Assembly (NCBI RefSeq): GCF_023243115.1
Contig: NZ_CP085081.1
Span: forward strand, 1,488,001 to 1,552,000
Reading direction: 5' to 3'
DNA: 64,000 nucleotides
Origin: Sediminicoccus sp. KRV36
GTDB taxonomy: Bacteria > Pseudomonadota > Alphaproteobacteria > Acetobacterales > Acetobacteraceae
This document shows, piece by piece, positions 39,144-48,357 of the stretch; position 1 is the stretch's first letter, and every line of letters starts with the position of its first letter. Both the position numbers and the translations under genes were made by a program. The notes below the pieces were generated by a model. That model saw only the letters and a program-made list of their open reading frames with translations, was not told where the DNA came from and ran no database searches.

Positions 39144-39664
39144 CCGGCCTTGCCGCCCTTCGCGATGAGCTTGGTCTGCGCCTGCATCCGGTCCAGGTAG
39201 CCCAGCACCAATGCGCCCACGACGAAGCACATGTGGATGATGACGCCCCACATCAGCGTGCGGTCATCCAGGCTGTCCACATTCATGAATTTCTGCAGCA
39301 GATGAATGGAGCTGATGGCGATGATGGCCAGCGCCACCTTCAGCTTCAGGTTGCCAGGATCGAGATTGGTGACCCAGGAGATTTCCTTGCTGCTGGTCTC
39401 ATCCGTCAGCTTGGACACCAAGCTGTCATAGGAGGAGATCGCCACCATCGCCACGAGGGAGGCCACCAGCGCGCTGTCCACGAGATACAGCATGCCCAGC
39501 AGGATCTGGTTGTCATCCTGCTCGATCAGGATGGTGGAGGCGAATTTCCACACCTTGAAGCCGAATTTCACCGCATAGGCGGCAAGCGCCGCGGCAAGGC
39601 CCAGGTAGAACACCGCCAGGATATAGCGGCTGGCGATCATCATGCGGTCGAGAAGCTTGTCCAT
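39140..39664 (-). CDS. UPF0114 (TIGR00645) family membrane protein
   Basis: A 174-residue inner-membrane protein with three or four helices: about 10-33, 54-75, 105-125 and 135-158. The family marks are the MIASRYILAVFYLGL start, LVDSALVASLVAMVAISSYD and DPGNLKLKVALAIIAISSIHLLQ. Homologues such as YqhA are widespread but their function is unsettled. The stop overlaps the dnaE stop on the other strand. Confidence 0.92.
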   Translation of the reverse strand: MDKLLDRMMIASRYILAVFYLGLAAALAAYAVKFGFKVWKFASTILIEQDDNQILLGMLYLVDSALVASLVAMVAISSYDSLVSKLTDETSSKEISWVTNLDPGNLKLKVALAIIAISSIHLLQKFMNVDSLDDRTLMWGVIIHMCFVVGALVLGYLDRMQAQTKLIAKGGKAG

Positions 39665-39711
39665 GGCGGCCCATGTGGGGCAAACCGGGGCACAGGAAAA
39701 GGGGTGAGTTG

Positions 39712-40059
39712 ATGATCAGGCGTCTGGCGGAGGAAGGGCGGCTTTCGGGCGCCGTGGTGCATGGGGGGCTGGTCTATCTGGCCGGGCAAGTGGCCGATGA
39801 TGCTTCCCTCGACACCGAGGGCCAGACGGCGGACATCCTGGCGCAAATCGACGCGCTGCTGGCGGAGGCGGGCACCAGCAAGGCGCATCTGCTGAGTGTG
39901 CAGATCATCCTGCGCGATATCGCCGACGCACCGGCCATGAACCGCGCCTGGGACGCCTGGCTGGACCCGGCCAACAAGCCCGCGCGCATGACCATCCAGG
40001 CGCCGCTGGTGGATCCGCTCTGGCGGGTGGAGATCACCGGGATCGCGGCGTTGCCCTGA
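39712..40059 (+). CDS. RidA family protein
   Basis: A 115-residue protein of the YjgF/YER057c/RidA fold, whose best-known members hydrolyse reactive enamine/imine intermediates of PLP enzymes. It has GLVYLAGQVADDA, the DILAQIDALLAEAG helix, an Arg in NKPARMT at the usual place for the carboxylate-binding Arg, and VEITGIAALP at the end with the conserved Glu. The PAR-M-T variation suggests a subgroup, so deaminase activity is not certain. ATG 39712 has AGGAAAAGGGG upstream. The stop overlaps the channel gene. Confidence 0.9.
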   Translation: MIRRLAEEGRLSGAVVHGGLVYLAGQVADDASLDTEGQTADILAQIDALLAEAGTSKAHLLSVQIILRDIADAPAMNRAWDAWLDPANKPARMTIQAPLVDPLWRVEITGIAALP

Positions 40060-40982
40060 TGCTCATGCCCGCGCGCCGCCGCCAGGCGCTGCTCTCCACA
40101 GGGCTGACGCTCGGCTTCATGCTGCTGGTGGCGATGGGGGTGGCGGATCAGGGCTGGACCTTTGCCGCTCTGGCCCTGCTGATCGCGAGCCTGGCGCTGG
40201 GCGGGCTGCATCTGATCTTTCCGCATGGGCTGCTCTTTGCGCTGGGGGCGGCCAACGGCCTTGCGATCTACGTCAGCCTCTTTGTGGTGATCGGCCGGGC
40301 TTCCTTCCCCGATGCCGCGGATTGGTCGCGCTCGGTCGCCTTCCTGCTGCCGGTCCTGGCCTTCGTGCTGGCCTGCTGGGCACGGCGAGACGAGCTTGCC
40401 GGGCCTGCCTCGGCCGAGGGCGGCGCCGACCTGCGGCATTTCCCGCGCTTCGTGCGCTGGCTGCTGCCGACCGGGCTGATCGGCATCATCTCCCTCTCCA
40501 CGCCGATCAACCGCGCATCGGCTGAATGGCAGACGCTGGCGCTCATCCTGGCCATGGCCGGCATCGCCGTGATCGGCGTGACGGCGGTGGGGCATATCGT
40601 ACGGCTGCTGGTGGATGTCTCGGCCATCCTGCGGCGGGTGGGGATGCGGCTGCGGCATCTGGCGGTGCCGGTGGCGACCTATATCAGCCTCTTTGCGCTG
40701 CTTTCTGTGGGGTTCGCCTGTTTCTACCGCATCGCCGACGGGCTTTCGCGCAGCCCGATCTTCCTGCTGATGGGCGAGCCGGGCCGGCTCTCCTTTTCGG
40801 ATGCGCTGCATTTCAGCATCGTCACGCTTTCCACGGTCGGCTACGGGGATATCCAGCCGGCAGATGACGGAATCCGGCTGCTGGCCGCCATCCAGATGAT
40901 CATGGGGCAGCTTCTGCTGCTGTTCGGCTTCGCCGAGATCATGCGCAGCCATGGCGGCGGCACGCGTGAGACGGATAAATGA
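40059..40982 (+). CDS. Potassium channel-like membrane protein
   Basis: A 307-residue protein with about seven hydrophobic helices. The last part has the pore module of K+ channels: an outer helix (about 205-226), a pore helix and the selectivity filter TLSTVGYGDI (about 263-272), then an inner helix. There is no clear cytoplasmic ligand domain. The N-terminal helices are not an obvious voltage sensor, since no regular Arg repeat is present. Start overlaps the RidA-like gene stop. Confidence 0.85.
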   Translation: MLMPARRRQALLSTGLTLGFMLLVAMGVADQGWTFAALALLIASLALGGLHLIFPHGLLFALGAANGLAIYVSLFVVIGRASFPDAADWSRSVAFLLPVLAFVLACWARRDELAGPASAEGGADLRHFPRFVRWLLPTGLIGIISLSTPINRASAEWQTLALILAMAGIAVIGVTAVGHIVRLLVDVSAILRRVGMRLRHLAVPVATYISLFALLSVGFACFYRIADGLSRSPIFLLMGEPGRLSFSDALHFSIVTLSTVGYGDIQPADDGIRLLAAIQMIMGQLLLLFGFAEIMRSHGGGTRETDK

Positions 40983-41043
40983 AACCATCTCTCCGGCGTG
41001 ATTCCGCCGCAATGCGGGCCATGGTGCGGGAGGTAGAAAACAG

Positions 41044-42075
41044 GTGACCAACGTGAGTGCGATGCTGGGTGATCCGGGCTTTTGGCGCCGGAAGCGGGTT
41101 CTGGTGACGGGTGGGGCGGGCTTCCTGGGCAGCAATCTTTGCCACGCCCTGGCAGGGCTTGGCGCACGCGTCACGGCGCTCGATGCCATGCTGCCCGATG
41201 GCGGCGCCAACCCCGCCAATCTGGAAGGGGCCGGCGTGATGCTGGTCCGCGGGGATCTGCGCGATACGGAACTCGCCTCGCTGTGCCAGGGTGTGGATGT
41301 GCTGTTCAACATGGCAGCGCAAACCAGCCATATGGGCGGCCAGCGGGACCCGGTGGCCGATATCGCCATCAATGCCGTGGCGCAGGTGCGGCTGATCCAG
41401 GTGATGCGCCTGGCCGCCCCCAAGGCCAGCGTGATCCATGCCTCCACCCGCCAGTTCTACGGCCGCCCCATCAGCCTGCCGGTGAATGAATTGCATCCGG
41501 TGAACCCGCCCGACGCCAATGGCGTCTCTAAATGGGCGGGCGAGCAATACTGGATGCTGGAAAACCGCGTCCTGCACCGCCCCGTCGTCTCGTTGCGGCT
41601 GACCAATTGCTACGGCCCGCGCCTGCGCATCGCCGATGCACGGCAGACCTTCCTCGGCATCTGGATCCGCCGCCTGCTGGAAGCGGATCCCTTCGAGGTC
41701 TGGGGTGGGGAGCAGCTGCGCGATCTCGCCTTCGTGGATGACGTGACCCGCGCCTTCCTGATGGCGGCCGAGCAGGCTGACCGGGCCGAGGTTGCGGGCC
41801 ACGTGTTCAACCTGGGTGGCGCCCCGCCCGTCTCACTCCTGGAGCTTGCGGGCCTCGTCATCGCCGCCAATGGCGGGCAGGGCAGCTTCACCACGCGGGA
41901 ATTCCCGGCCGACCGCGCGCCGATTGATATCGGCAGCTACCACGCCGATGATCACGCCTTCCGCACCGCCACGGGCTGGGCGCCGCTGACCTCGCTGCCG
42001 GACGGCCTGCGCCTCAGTCTCGACTGGTATCGGGACCGGATGAGCGACTACATCTTCACCGACGCACCTGCCTGA
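41044..42075 (+). CDS. NAD-dependent epimerase/dehydratase-like extended SDR
   Basis: A 343-residue Rossmann protein acting, by family, on nucleotide sugars. The NAD site GGAGFLGSNL (about 24-33), an acidic residue ending beta-2, NMAAQTSH and the C-terminal substrate region (LAFVDDVTRAF) are present. At the catalytic YxxxK position it reads NGVSK: Lys is kept but Tyr is Asn (AAT, one base from TAT). This may be a subfamily trait or loss of normal chemistry. GTG 41044 is used because of GGGAGG upstream; a DegT aminotransferase follows, so a modified-sugar pathway is likely. Confidence 0.88.
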   Translation: MTNVSAMLGDPGFWRRKRVLVTGGAGFLGSNLCHALAGLGARVTALDAMLPDGGANPANLEGAGVMLVRGDLRDTELASLCQGVDVLFNMAAQTSHMGGQRDPVADIAINAVAQVRLIQVMRLAAPKASVIHASTRQFYGRPISLPVNELHPVNPPDANGVSKWAGEQYWMLENRVLHRPVVSLRLTNCYGPRLRIADARQTFLGIWIRRLLEADPFEVWGGEQLRDLAFVDDVTRAFLMAAEQADRAEVAGHVFNLGGAPPVSLLELAGLVIAANGGQGSFTTREFPADRAPIDIGSYHADDHAFRTATGWAPLTSLPDGLRLSLDWYRDRMSDYIFTDAPA

Positions 42076-42143
42076 CCGCCGCCGATGACCCAAGGGCCGC
42101 CCGGCCCGAAGGTCTGAATCGGCAAGCCAAAAGAGCCCCGCAC

Positions 42144-43292
42144 ATGAACATCGCCCCCACCATCCTGCCCTTCGCCGATCCCGGTGCGGGCTACCGCGCG
42201 CTGCAGCCCGAGATCGATGCCGCGGTCGCGCGGGCCCTCGCTTCGGGCTGGTATATCCTCGGCCGGGAGGGCGAGGCCTTCGAGGCTGAATTCGCCGCCT
42301 GGCTCGGCAACCAGCCGGGCGCGCCGGTGATGCACGCGGTCGGCTGCGCCAATGGCACGGATGCCATCATGCTCATCCTGCGTGGAATGGGCATTGGCGA
42401 GGGCAGCACCGTCGTCACCGTCAGCCACACCGCGGTGGCCACCGTCGCCGCCATCGAGATGGTGGGGGCCACACCCCTGCTGCTCGACATCGACCCTGAC
42501 ACCTACACGATGGACCCCGACGAGCTCGCTTCCGTCCTGGCTGATCCGCCGCCCGGCCTGCCGCCGATCCGCGCGGTCATTCCCGTGCATATCTACGGCC
42601 AGGCGGTGGATCTGCTGCCGATCAAGGCCGCCTGCGACGAGGCGGGCGTGGCGCTGATCGAGGATTGCGCGCAATGCCACGGGGCGGCGCTGGGCGGCGT
42701 GAAGCTCGGCACCATCGGCCATGCGGCGGCGTTCAGCCTCTATCCCACGAAGAACCTTGGCGCGCTGGGCGATGGCGGCATCCTGGCGACACCCGACGCC
42801 GAGCTGGCGGCACGGATTTCGGCCATCCGGCAATATGGCTGGAAGCGCCGCTACATCAGCGACATGCCAGGCGTGAATTCCCGGCTCGACGAAGTGCAGG
42901 CCGCCATCCTGCGCGTGAAGCTGCAGCATCTGGACCGGCAGAATGACCGTCGGCGGCAGATCGCCGCCGCCTATGACGCCGCCCTGGCCGGCACGGGGCT
43001 CACGCCGCCGGCCCGGCGGCCTGGCGCGCATCATGTGTTCCACCTCTATGTGCTGCGCCACCCCAAGCGGGACGAGATGATGTTCTCGCTGAAGGCGCGC
43101 GGGATCGGCACCGGCATTCACTACCCCATGCCGGTGCACACCCAGCCCGCCTATGAGGGCCGCGTGCCGCTCGGCCCGGCCAATTGCGCCGAGACGGCGC
43201 GCGCCGCGCAGGAGGTGTTCAGCCTGCCGATGTATCCCGAGCTCAGCGACGAGCATGTGGCGCGGGTGTGCGACGCGCTCACCAGCCTCTGA
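42144..43292 (+). CDS. DegT/DnrJ/EryC1 family aminotransferase
   Basis: PLP-dependent sugar aminotransferase of the 3-keto or 4-keto nucleotide-sugar type. The 382-residue product has [17 protein letters not shown], the CANGTDAI cofactor site, EDCAQCHGA, and the PLP Lys in [15 protein letters not shown]. It lies 68 bases after the epimerase-like gene. Together they could make an amino sugar for a surface polymer; the glycosyltransferase at 34080 may or may not use it. Confidence 0.93.
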   Translation: MNIAPTILPFADPGAGYRALQPEIDAAVARALASGWYILGREGEAFEAEFAAWLGNQPGAPVMHAVGCANGTDAIMLILRGMGIGEGSTVVTVSHTAVATVAAIEMVGATPLLLDIDPDTYTMDPDELASVLADPPPGLPPIRAVIPVHIYGQAVDLLPIKAACDEAGVALIEDCAQCHGAALGGVKLGTIGHAAAFSLYPTKNLGALGDGGILATPDAELAARISAIRQYGWKRRYISDMPGVNSRLDEVQAAILRVKLQHLDRQNDRRRQIAAAYDAALAGTGLTPPARRPGAHHVFHLYVLRHPKRDEMMFSLKARGIGTGIHYPMPVHTQPAYEGRVPLGPANCAETARAAQEVFSLPMYPELSDEHVARVCDALTSL

Positions 43293-43621
43293 CGGCGGGG
43301 CTGATCTTCGCGCTGGCGGCGGTGGTCGAGATCGCCGGTTGCTTCGCGCTCTGGGTGGTGCTGCGCCAGGGGGCTTCGGCCTTCTGGCTGATCCCCGGTG
43401 TCGCCTGCCTCGTGGCCTTCGCCTGGCTGCTGACGCTGGTTCCGGGGGAGGTCGCGGCGGGGCGGGCCTATGCCGCCTATGGCGGGGTCTATATCGCGGC
43501 GACCCTGGGCTGGCTCATGCTGGTGGAGGGCCTGCGCCCCACCGGCTGGGATCTCGCCGGCGTCGCGCTGTGCCTGGCGGGAACCGCGGTGATCCTGCTG
43601 GGCGCCGCGCGCCAGGTCTGA
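43268..43621 (+). CDS. UPF0060 (YnfA) family membrane protein
   Basis: A 117-residue protein with four hydrophobic helices, matching the YnfA family by [18 protein letters not shown], the FAWLLTL helix and [22 protein letters not shown]. The start is uncertain: GTG 43268 overlaps the aminotransferase gene by 25 bases, and a CTG overlapping its stop at 43289 would give a product closer to the usual 108 residues. Function is not established; membership of the small multidrug-resistance-like superfamily has been suggested for the family. Confidence 0.85.
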   Translation: MRRAHQPLTAGLIFALAAVVEIAGCFALWVVLRQGASAFWLIPGVACLVAFAWLLTLVPGEVAAGRAYAAYGGVYIAATLGWLMLVEGLRPTGWDLAGVALCLAGTAVILLGAARQV

Positions 43622-43752
43622 GCCGGCATTGCCTGGGCCGGGTGTCCTTTCCTGGGCCTTGGCTTTGGCTGCGAGCCATTCGAAATTTGTCCGGAGGAGT
43701 TGCCGTCGTCGCGCCGCGGGCCTAGATTCCCAGCGCCTCGGGGAGTTCCACC

Positions 43753-44505
43753 ATGTCCATCGCCGCCTCATCGGATGCGGCCCGCGCCACGCGCCGGCCC
43801 GTCAACGCCAATGGCGTGCCCATCCATACCACCAGCTTCATCGGCACCAACTGGACCAACCGCACCGCCGAAAGCCCGCCCCCGCCGGAGCCTGGCAGCT
43901 ATTACCCCATGGCCTTCCTGGTGGAGCAGCCGCCCGGCTCCGTCGTGCAGTCGCATTTCCACGCGGCCGACCAGTTCCAGGTCGTCGTGGCGGGCGGCGG
44001 GCATCTCGGGCGCCATGCGGTGCGGCCGGTGACGGTGCATTACACCAATGCCCATACCGCCTATGGCCCGATCACGGCGGGCGAGGCGGGGCTGCATTAT
44101 TTCACCCTCCGCAACGGCTATGACCCTGGCGCCCGCTATGTGCCGCAGGAGGCGGCCGCGCTGAAGGCCGTGCCCGGCCGCACGCCCTGGCAGACCACCA
44201 CCGCCCCGGTGGAGCCTGGCCCGGTGATCGAAGGGCCGGCCCGGATGGAGGAGATGCTGGAGCCACGCGCCGATGGCCTGGGCGCCTGGCGCCATATCCT
44301 GCCACCCCATGCCGCGCTGACCGGGCCTGACCCGGCTCAGGGCATGGGGCAATTCTGGGTGGTGACGGGCGGCCGCCTGGATGGCATGCCGCCGCTGTCG
44401 CTGATCTTCGTGAACCCCCAGGATGCCGCGCGCACGGCGATGGCCGGCGCGGAGGGCGCGGAATGTCTCATCCTGCAATACCCACGGCGGGCAGCGGACG
44501 CCTGA
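43753..44505 (+). CDS. Cupin-like protein of unknown function
   Basis: A 250-residue soluble protein. The region about 55-110 reads like a cupin barrel: VVQSHFHAADQFQVVVAGGGHLG contains the HxH pair and further polar residues for a metal, and GPITAGEAGLHYFTLRNGYDPG follows. The second half (about 150-245) may form another barrel. It has no signal peptide. It is a single gene ahead of a Bug-type binding protein gene. I cannot name a substrate. Confidence 0.78.
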   Translation: MSIAASSDAARATRRPVNANGVPIHTTSFIGTNWTNRTAESPPPPEPGSYYPMAFLVEQPPGSVVQSHFHAADQFQVVVAGGGHLGRHAVRPVTVHYTNAHTAYGPITAGEAGLHYFTLRNGYDPGARYVPQEAAALKAVPGRTPWQTTTAPVEPGPVIEGPARMEEMLEPRADGLGAWRHILPPHAALTGPDPAQGMGQFWVVTGGRLDGMPPLSLIFVNPQDAARTAMAGAEGAECLILQYPRRAADA

Positions 44506-44611
44506 TCCTTGGGCAATCGCATCGTTCCGGCTGCCTTTTGGCGCGTGAGGCCGGCTGGCGCGGCGGCGCCGCAGGCCGCAGCCTGACGCCTCTGATCCGA
44601 AAGGGCCGGCC

Positions 44612-45562
44612 ATGCTGAGACGACGCGCAACCCTCATCGCTCCGCTGCTGCTCGCCGCCCCGGCGCTGCGCGCGCAATCCCGGGCCATCCGGCTGGTGAT
44701 TCCCTTTGGCGCGGGCGGCATCACCGATCTTGTGGCGCGCATCCTGGCCGAGCGCGCATCGGCCGAACTCGGCGTGCCGATCGTGGCCGAGAACCGGGCC
44801 GGGGCGAATGGCAATATCGCGGGCGAATATGTGGCCCGCGCCGCCCCGGATGGCACCACGCTGCTGATGGCCTCGCTGGCGATGTTCGCGGTCAATCCAG
44901 TGATCTATCCGCGCATGACCTACGACCCCCTGGTGGATTTCGCGCCCGTGGCGCTGGCGGCCAGCACGCCGCATGTGGTGGTGGCGCATCCGGGCAGTGT
45001 CGGCGCGGATCTGGCGGCGATGCTCATCGCCGCGCGCGTCCGGCCCGAGGCGCTGAGCTGGGGCACGGCGGGTGCGGGCAGCAGCCCGCATCTGACGCAG
45101 ATCCTGCTGCAATCCCTGGCTGGCGCGCAATTCCTCGCGGTGCATTTCCGCAGCGGTGCCGCCAGCGTGCAATCGGTGATCGCGGGCCAGGTGGCGCTGA
45201 CGGCGGAGGCCACGCCGATCGTGGCCGAGCATATCCGCGCCGGCACGTTGCGCGCTTTGGCCGTGGCGGCACCCGAGCGCCTGGCCCTGCTGCCCGAAGT
45301 GCCGACCGCCGCCCAGGCCGGATTGCCGGGGCTGGAGAACGGCTCCACCTCGGCCATTGTGGCGCCAAAGGGCACGCCCGATGCGATGCTCTCGCGCCTC
45401 GCCGAGGGGTTTCGCGCGGCCATGGCCGCCCCCGAGACGCGCGCGCGCCTCAGCCAGCAGGGCACGGTGCCGCTGGGCGGGACTGGCGCGGAATTCACCC
45501 GCATGATCAACACGGAAGTGGCGCGCTGGCGCCCCTTGCTGGCTGGCATCCAGCCCGGCTGA
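44612..45562 (+). CDS. Bug-family periplasmic substrate-binding protein (TctC-like)
   Basis: A 316-residue binding protein of the tripartite tricarboxylate transporter family. It has a signal peptide (about 1-21, ending ALRAQ), then IRLVIPFGAGGITDLVARILA, the ENRAGANGNIAGEYVARAAPDG segment that holds the ligand in relatives, and the C-terminal PE-tail helices. No TctA or TctB membrane genes are adjacent; orphan Bug proteins are numerous in Roseomonas-like and Bordetella-like genomes. Ligands are usually small carboxylates. A MOSC gene follows 13 bases later. Confidence 0.93.
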   Translation: MLRRRATLIAPLLLAAPALRAQSRAIRLVIPFGAGGITDLVARILAERASAELGVPIVAENRAGANGNIAGEYVARAAPDGTTLLMASLAMFAVNPVIYPRMTYDPLVDFAPVALAASTPHVVVAHPGSVGADLAAMLIAARVRPEALSWGTAGAGSSPHLTQILLQSLAGAQFLAVHFRSGAASVQSVIAGQVALTAEATPIVAEHIRAGTLRALAVAAPERLALLPEVPTAAQAGLPGLENGSTSAIVAPKGTPDAMLSRLAEGFRAAMAAPETRARLSQQGTVPLGGTGAEFTRMINTEVARWRPLLAGIQPG

Positions 45563-45575
45563 ACGGAGACGGATC

Positions 45576-46052
45576 TTGAGCGAATTCATCTGGGCCGGAC
45601 GCCTGCTGGCGATCCACATCACCGAGCAGGCCGCGGCCGACATGCAGGAATTGCCGGAGGCAAAGCTGATCGCGGGCGTCGGCATCGAGGGCGACCGCTA
45701 CGCTACCGGCCGCGGCACCTACAGCAAGAAGCCGCAGCCCGAGCGCCAGGTGACATTGATCGAGATCGAGACGCTGGAAGCCATCCAGCGCGACCACAAG
45801 ATCGAACTTCCGCCGGTGGAGACCCGCCGCAACCTGCTGACGCGCGGCGTGCCGCTGAACCACCTGGTGGGCAAGGCGTTTCGCGTGGGCGAGGTGGAGC
45901 TGTTCGGCGGGCGGCTGAACGTGCCCTGCGTCTATCTGGACAAGCTGCTGGGCAAGCCCCTGTTCGGCCCGCTGACCAATCGCTCGGGCCTGAACTGCAT
46001 GATCACCAAGGGCGGTGTGATCCGTCCGGGGGACGCGATCACGCCGCTATAG
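45576..46052 (+). CDS. MOSC-domain protein
   Basis: A 158-residue protein with the MOSC beta-barrel, the fold of molybdenum-cofactor sulphurases and YiiM-type enzymes. Marks are GIEGDRYATGRG, ETRRNLLTRGVPLN, GEVELFGGRLNVPC and GGVIRPGDAITPL; the Cys in VPCVYL is at the usual conserved place. The start is TTG 45576, with GGAGA nine bases upstream. It may pass sulphur or handle the molybdenum cofactor. It ends five bases from the convergent baeRF gene. Confidence 0.9.
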   Translation: MSEFIWAGRLLAIHITEQAAADMQELPEAKLIAGVGIEGDRYATGRGTYSKKPQPERQVTLIEIETLEAIQRDHKIELPPVETRRNLLTRGVPLNHLVGKAFRVGEVELFGGRLNVPCVYLDKLLGKPLFGPLTNRSGLNCMITKGGVIRPGDAITPL

Positions 46053-46056
46053 TCGG

Positions 46057-47172
46057 TCAGACCGGATAGCGCAGCACCGCCGCCAGATCAGCCCCGCCGG
46101 GGATGTCGCCCTTGCGCACGCCGAGCACGCGCGCACCCGTGGCGATGGCCTGGCTCGCGATCGCATCCACCACGCCGTAATTGGTGGGGCCGGCCTCGGT
46201 GGCGAAGGTGATGGCCCCAGTATTCTCGTCGAAGGTGCCGGGGATCACGCCGTCAATATCCACCAGCAGCGTGTCGATCGCGCCGAAGGCGGCCGCGCGG
46301 GCCGCCTGGGCCACATCGGTCGTGGCGCGGCCTTGATCGGCACGGCTGGCGAAGAGCTCGGCGAAATCGGCCACCTGCCTGGCATAGAACGCATCCAGCC
46401 CCTCGCGCGCGGCGGCCGCCAGTTCCAGATCGGGCGTGCGGTCATGCGTGCCGGTCAGCGTTTCGCGCACCAGATGCGCCGAGCTGTTCACGCTGTGGAA
46501 GATCGAGGCCAGCGGCTCGGAGCCGGCCAGAAAGAGCGGGGTATGCCGCCCGGCCAGCACGGGCCGCAGCGCCGCATCCACCCGGCGCGCATATTGCGTG
46601 AGGCGCAGCTTCTTGCCCTCGGAGCCAACCACGCGCCCGCTATGCGAACGGTCATTGATGCTGGCCTTGCCGACCGCACTCGCCGCGTCACTGGGCATAC
46701 CGGGGATGCGGATCTCGACTGGCGCGCCCTCGGGCAGCACCTCCAGGAGCCGCGCGCTGTTCTCCGACAAGGCGAGCACGAGGGCCGCATGCGGGAAGGT
46801 GATGGCGCGGAGCAGCGGCTTGAGGTGGAAGCGCCCGGAGACTTCCAGCATCGGCGTCAGGTGATTGGCCAGGCGGTAGGTGTGGATGTCATCCGGTGTT
46901 GCCAGGATGCAGAGGCTATTGGCCTGGAACGCCCAGAAGCCGTCATCATCCATCAGGTCGTGGATATGTTCCTCCAGCAGCGCCATGCGGCGCTTGTCGA
47001 GGCCTTCGAGCTGGGCGGAAGCCGCGCGGAACATGTTGCCAAGCTCGATCCGCGCGGCGCCGCTTTCCTGGCTGAGCGGCGTGGTGGCGAGGTAGATGGA
47101 CAGGCAGGCATCGGCCCGGCGATGGGCCAGGAGGCGGAATTCCTCGGGTGTCGGGATGTCGAGATGAAGCAT
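46057..47172 (-). CDS. eRF1-like (baeRF family) protein
   Basis: A 371-residue soluble protein that begins MLHLDIPTPEEFRLLAHRRADACLSIYL. The layout, with an N-terminal domain followed by an RNase H-like region (about 130-260, with LVLALSENSARLLEV) and an L7Ae-like end containing IDTLLVDIDGVIPG, fits the bacterial archaeo-eukaryotic release factor families. The function of these proteins is not established; ribosome-linked stress roles have been proposed. It stands alone on the minus strand. Confidence 0.75.
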   Translation of the reverse strand: MLHLDIPTPEEFRLLAHRRADACLSIYLATTPLSQESGAARIELGNMFRAASAQLEGLDKRRMALLEEHIHDLMDDDGFWAFQANSLCILATPDDIHTYRLANHLTPMLEVSGRFHLKPLLRAITFPHAALVLALSENSARLLEVLPEGAPVEIRIPGMPSDAASAVGKASINDRSHSGRVVGSEGKKLRLTQYARRVDAALRPVLAGRHTPLFLAGSEPLASIFHSVNSSAHLVRETLTGTHDRTPDLELAAAAREGLDAFYARQVADFAELFASRADQGRATTDVAQAARAAAFGAIDTLLVDIDGVIPGTFDENTGAITFATEAGPTNYGVVDAIASQAIATGARVLGVRKGDIPGGADLAAVLRYPV

Positions 47173-47365
47173 GGCAACCTCCGATGGCGTTCCCTTGATG
47201 GGCGCTCATGGGCGGCAGGATTAGACCGCCGGAGCCGGCATGGGCCATGGCTGGGCGTCCCAAATTCATGCCAGGGGACGGCAATGCTGCGCGTTCACCC
47301 TGGCCCGGGAAGGCAGGCTTGGGCCGTGACGCGGCGCCCGTTTGGCGGCCAGCCGCGGCAAACAC

Positions 47366-48310
47366 CTAGGGCGGCGGTTCGGCCCCCACCTGCTCCACGA
47401 TCCGGCGGTAATGCTCCGGCCGGCGGTGCTGCGCAAAGTTGAACATCTTCTCCTTGCCCTGCAGGCAATCATCCAGATCCGCCTCGGCCAGGATCACCTC
47501 GTCGCCGAGGGTTTTCGCCTGGGCCACGATGATTCCGTTCGGGCTGATGATGCAGGAACCGCCGATCAGCCCCGAGCCATCCTCATTGCCGGCCTTGGCC
47601 ACGCTGACCGCCCAGGTGGCGTTCATATAGGCGTTGGATTGCGCGGCCATGGTGGAATGATGGGTGCGGAGCTCGGCACTCTCCCCTTCGCCGCCATTCG
47701 GGTCATAGGCCGCCGAATTATAGCCCATGACCATCAGCTCCACGCCCTGCAGGCCGTAGCAGCGCCAGGCCTCCGGCCAGCGGCGGTCATTGCAGATCAG
47801 CATGCCCATGATGGCGCGGTGCCATTCCACGGGTCCGCGAAAGGCCGGGAAGCCCAGGTCGCCATATTCGAAATAGCGCTTTTCCAGCTGCTGGAAGCGC
47901 GCACCGGGGCGGGGCTCGACCGAGCCGGGCAGATGCACCTTGCGGTATTTGCCGAGGATCGCCCCATCGGGGCCGACCGTGATGGCGGTGTTGAAGCGCT
48001 GCCCCGCGGGGGTGAGTTCGGCGTAGCCCAGGTGGAAGCCCACGCCCAGTTCCCGCGCGCGGTCGAACAGGCGCTGGCAATGGGGGTTGGGCATCTCCCG
48101 CTCGAAGTACGTGTCCAGCTCCTGCGTGTTCTCGATGAACCAGCGCGGGAAGAAGGTGGTGAGCGGCAGCTCTGGGAAGACAACGAGCTGCGCGCCCTGC
48201 TTCGCGCTGGATTCGAGCAGCGCGATCAAGCGGTCCAGCGTGTGGGCGCGGGTATCCGCGCGCTGGATGGGGCCGGTTTGTGCGCCGGCGAGCGTGAGGA
48301 TGCGGGACAT
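47366..48310 (-). CDS. N-carbamoyl-D-amino acid hydrolase (nitrilase superfamily)
   Basis: Hydrolyses N-carbamoyl-D-amino acids to D-amino acid, CO2 and ammonia. The 314-residue product has the catalytic Glu in VVFPELPLTTFFPRW, Lys in KYRKVHLPG and Cys in LICNDRRWPEAWR; the NDRRWPE string and ELMVMGYNSAAYDP are characteristic of D-carbamoylases among nitrilase-fold enzymes. ATG 48310 is preferred; GTG 48319 would add three residues. No hydantoinase gene is beside it in the window. Confidence 0.9.
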   Translation of the reverse strand: MSRILTLAGAQTGPIQRADTRAHTLDRLIALLESSAKQGAQLVVFPELPLTTFFPRWFIENTQELDTYFEREMPNPHCQRLFDRARELGVGFHLGYAELTPAGQRFNTAITVGPDGAILGKYRKVHLPGSVEPRPGARFQQLEKRYFEYGDLGFPAFRGPVEWHRAIMGMLICNDRRWPEAWRCYGLQGVELMVMGYNSAAYDPNGGEGESAELRTHHSTMAAQSNAYMNATWAVSVAKAGNEDGSGLIGGSCIISPNGIIVAQAKTLGDEVILAEADLDDCLQGKEKMFNFAQHRRPEHYRRIVEQVGAEPPP

Positions 48311-48357
48311 GCGCCGCACTTCATGGCCTCACGCCCGGCGCGTCAAGGACCCCGCGA

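Noticed and set aside
37278..39251. 657-residue minus-strand ORF opposite dnaE
   Set aside because: Antisense shadow of DNA polymerase III alpha with no family features.
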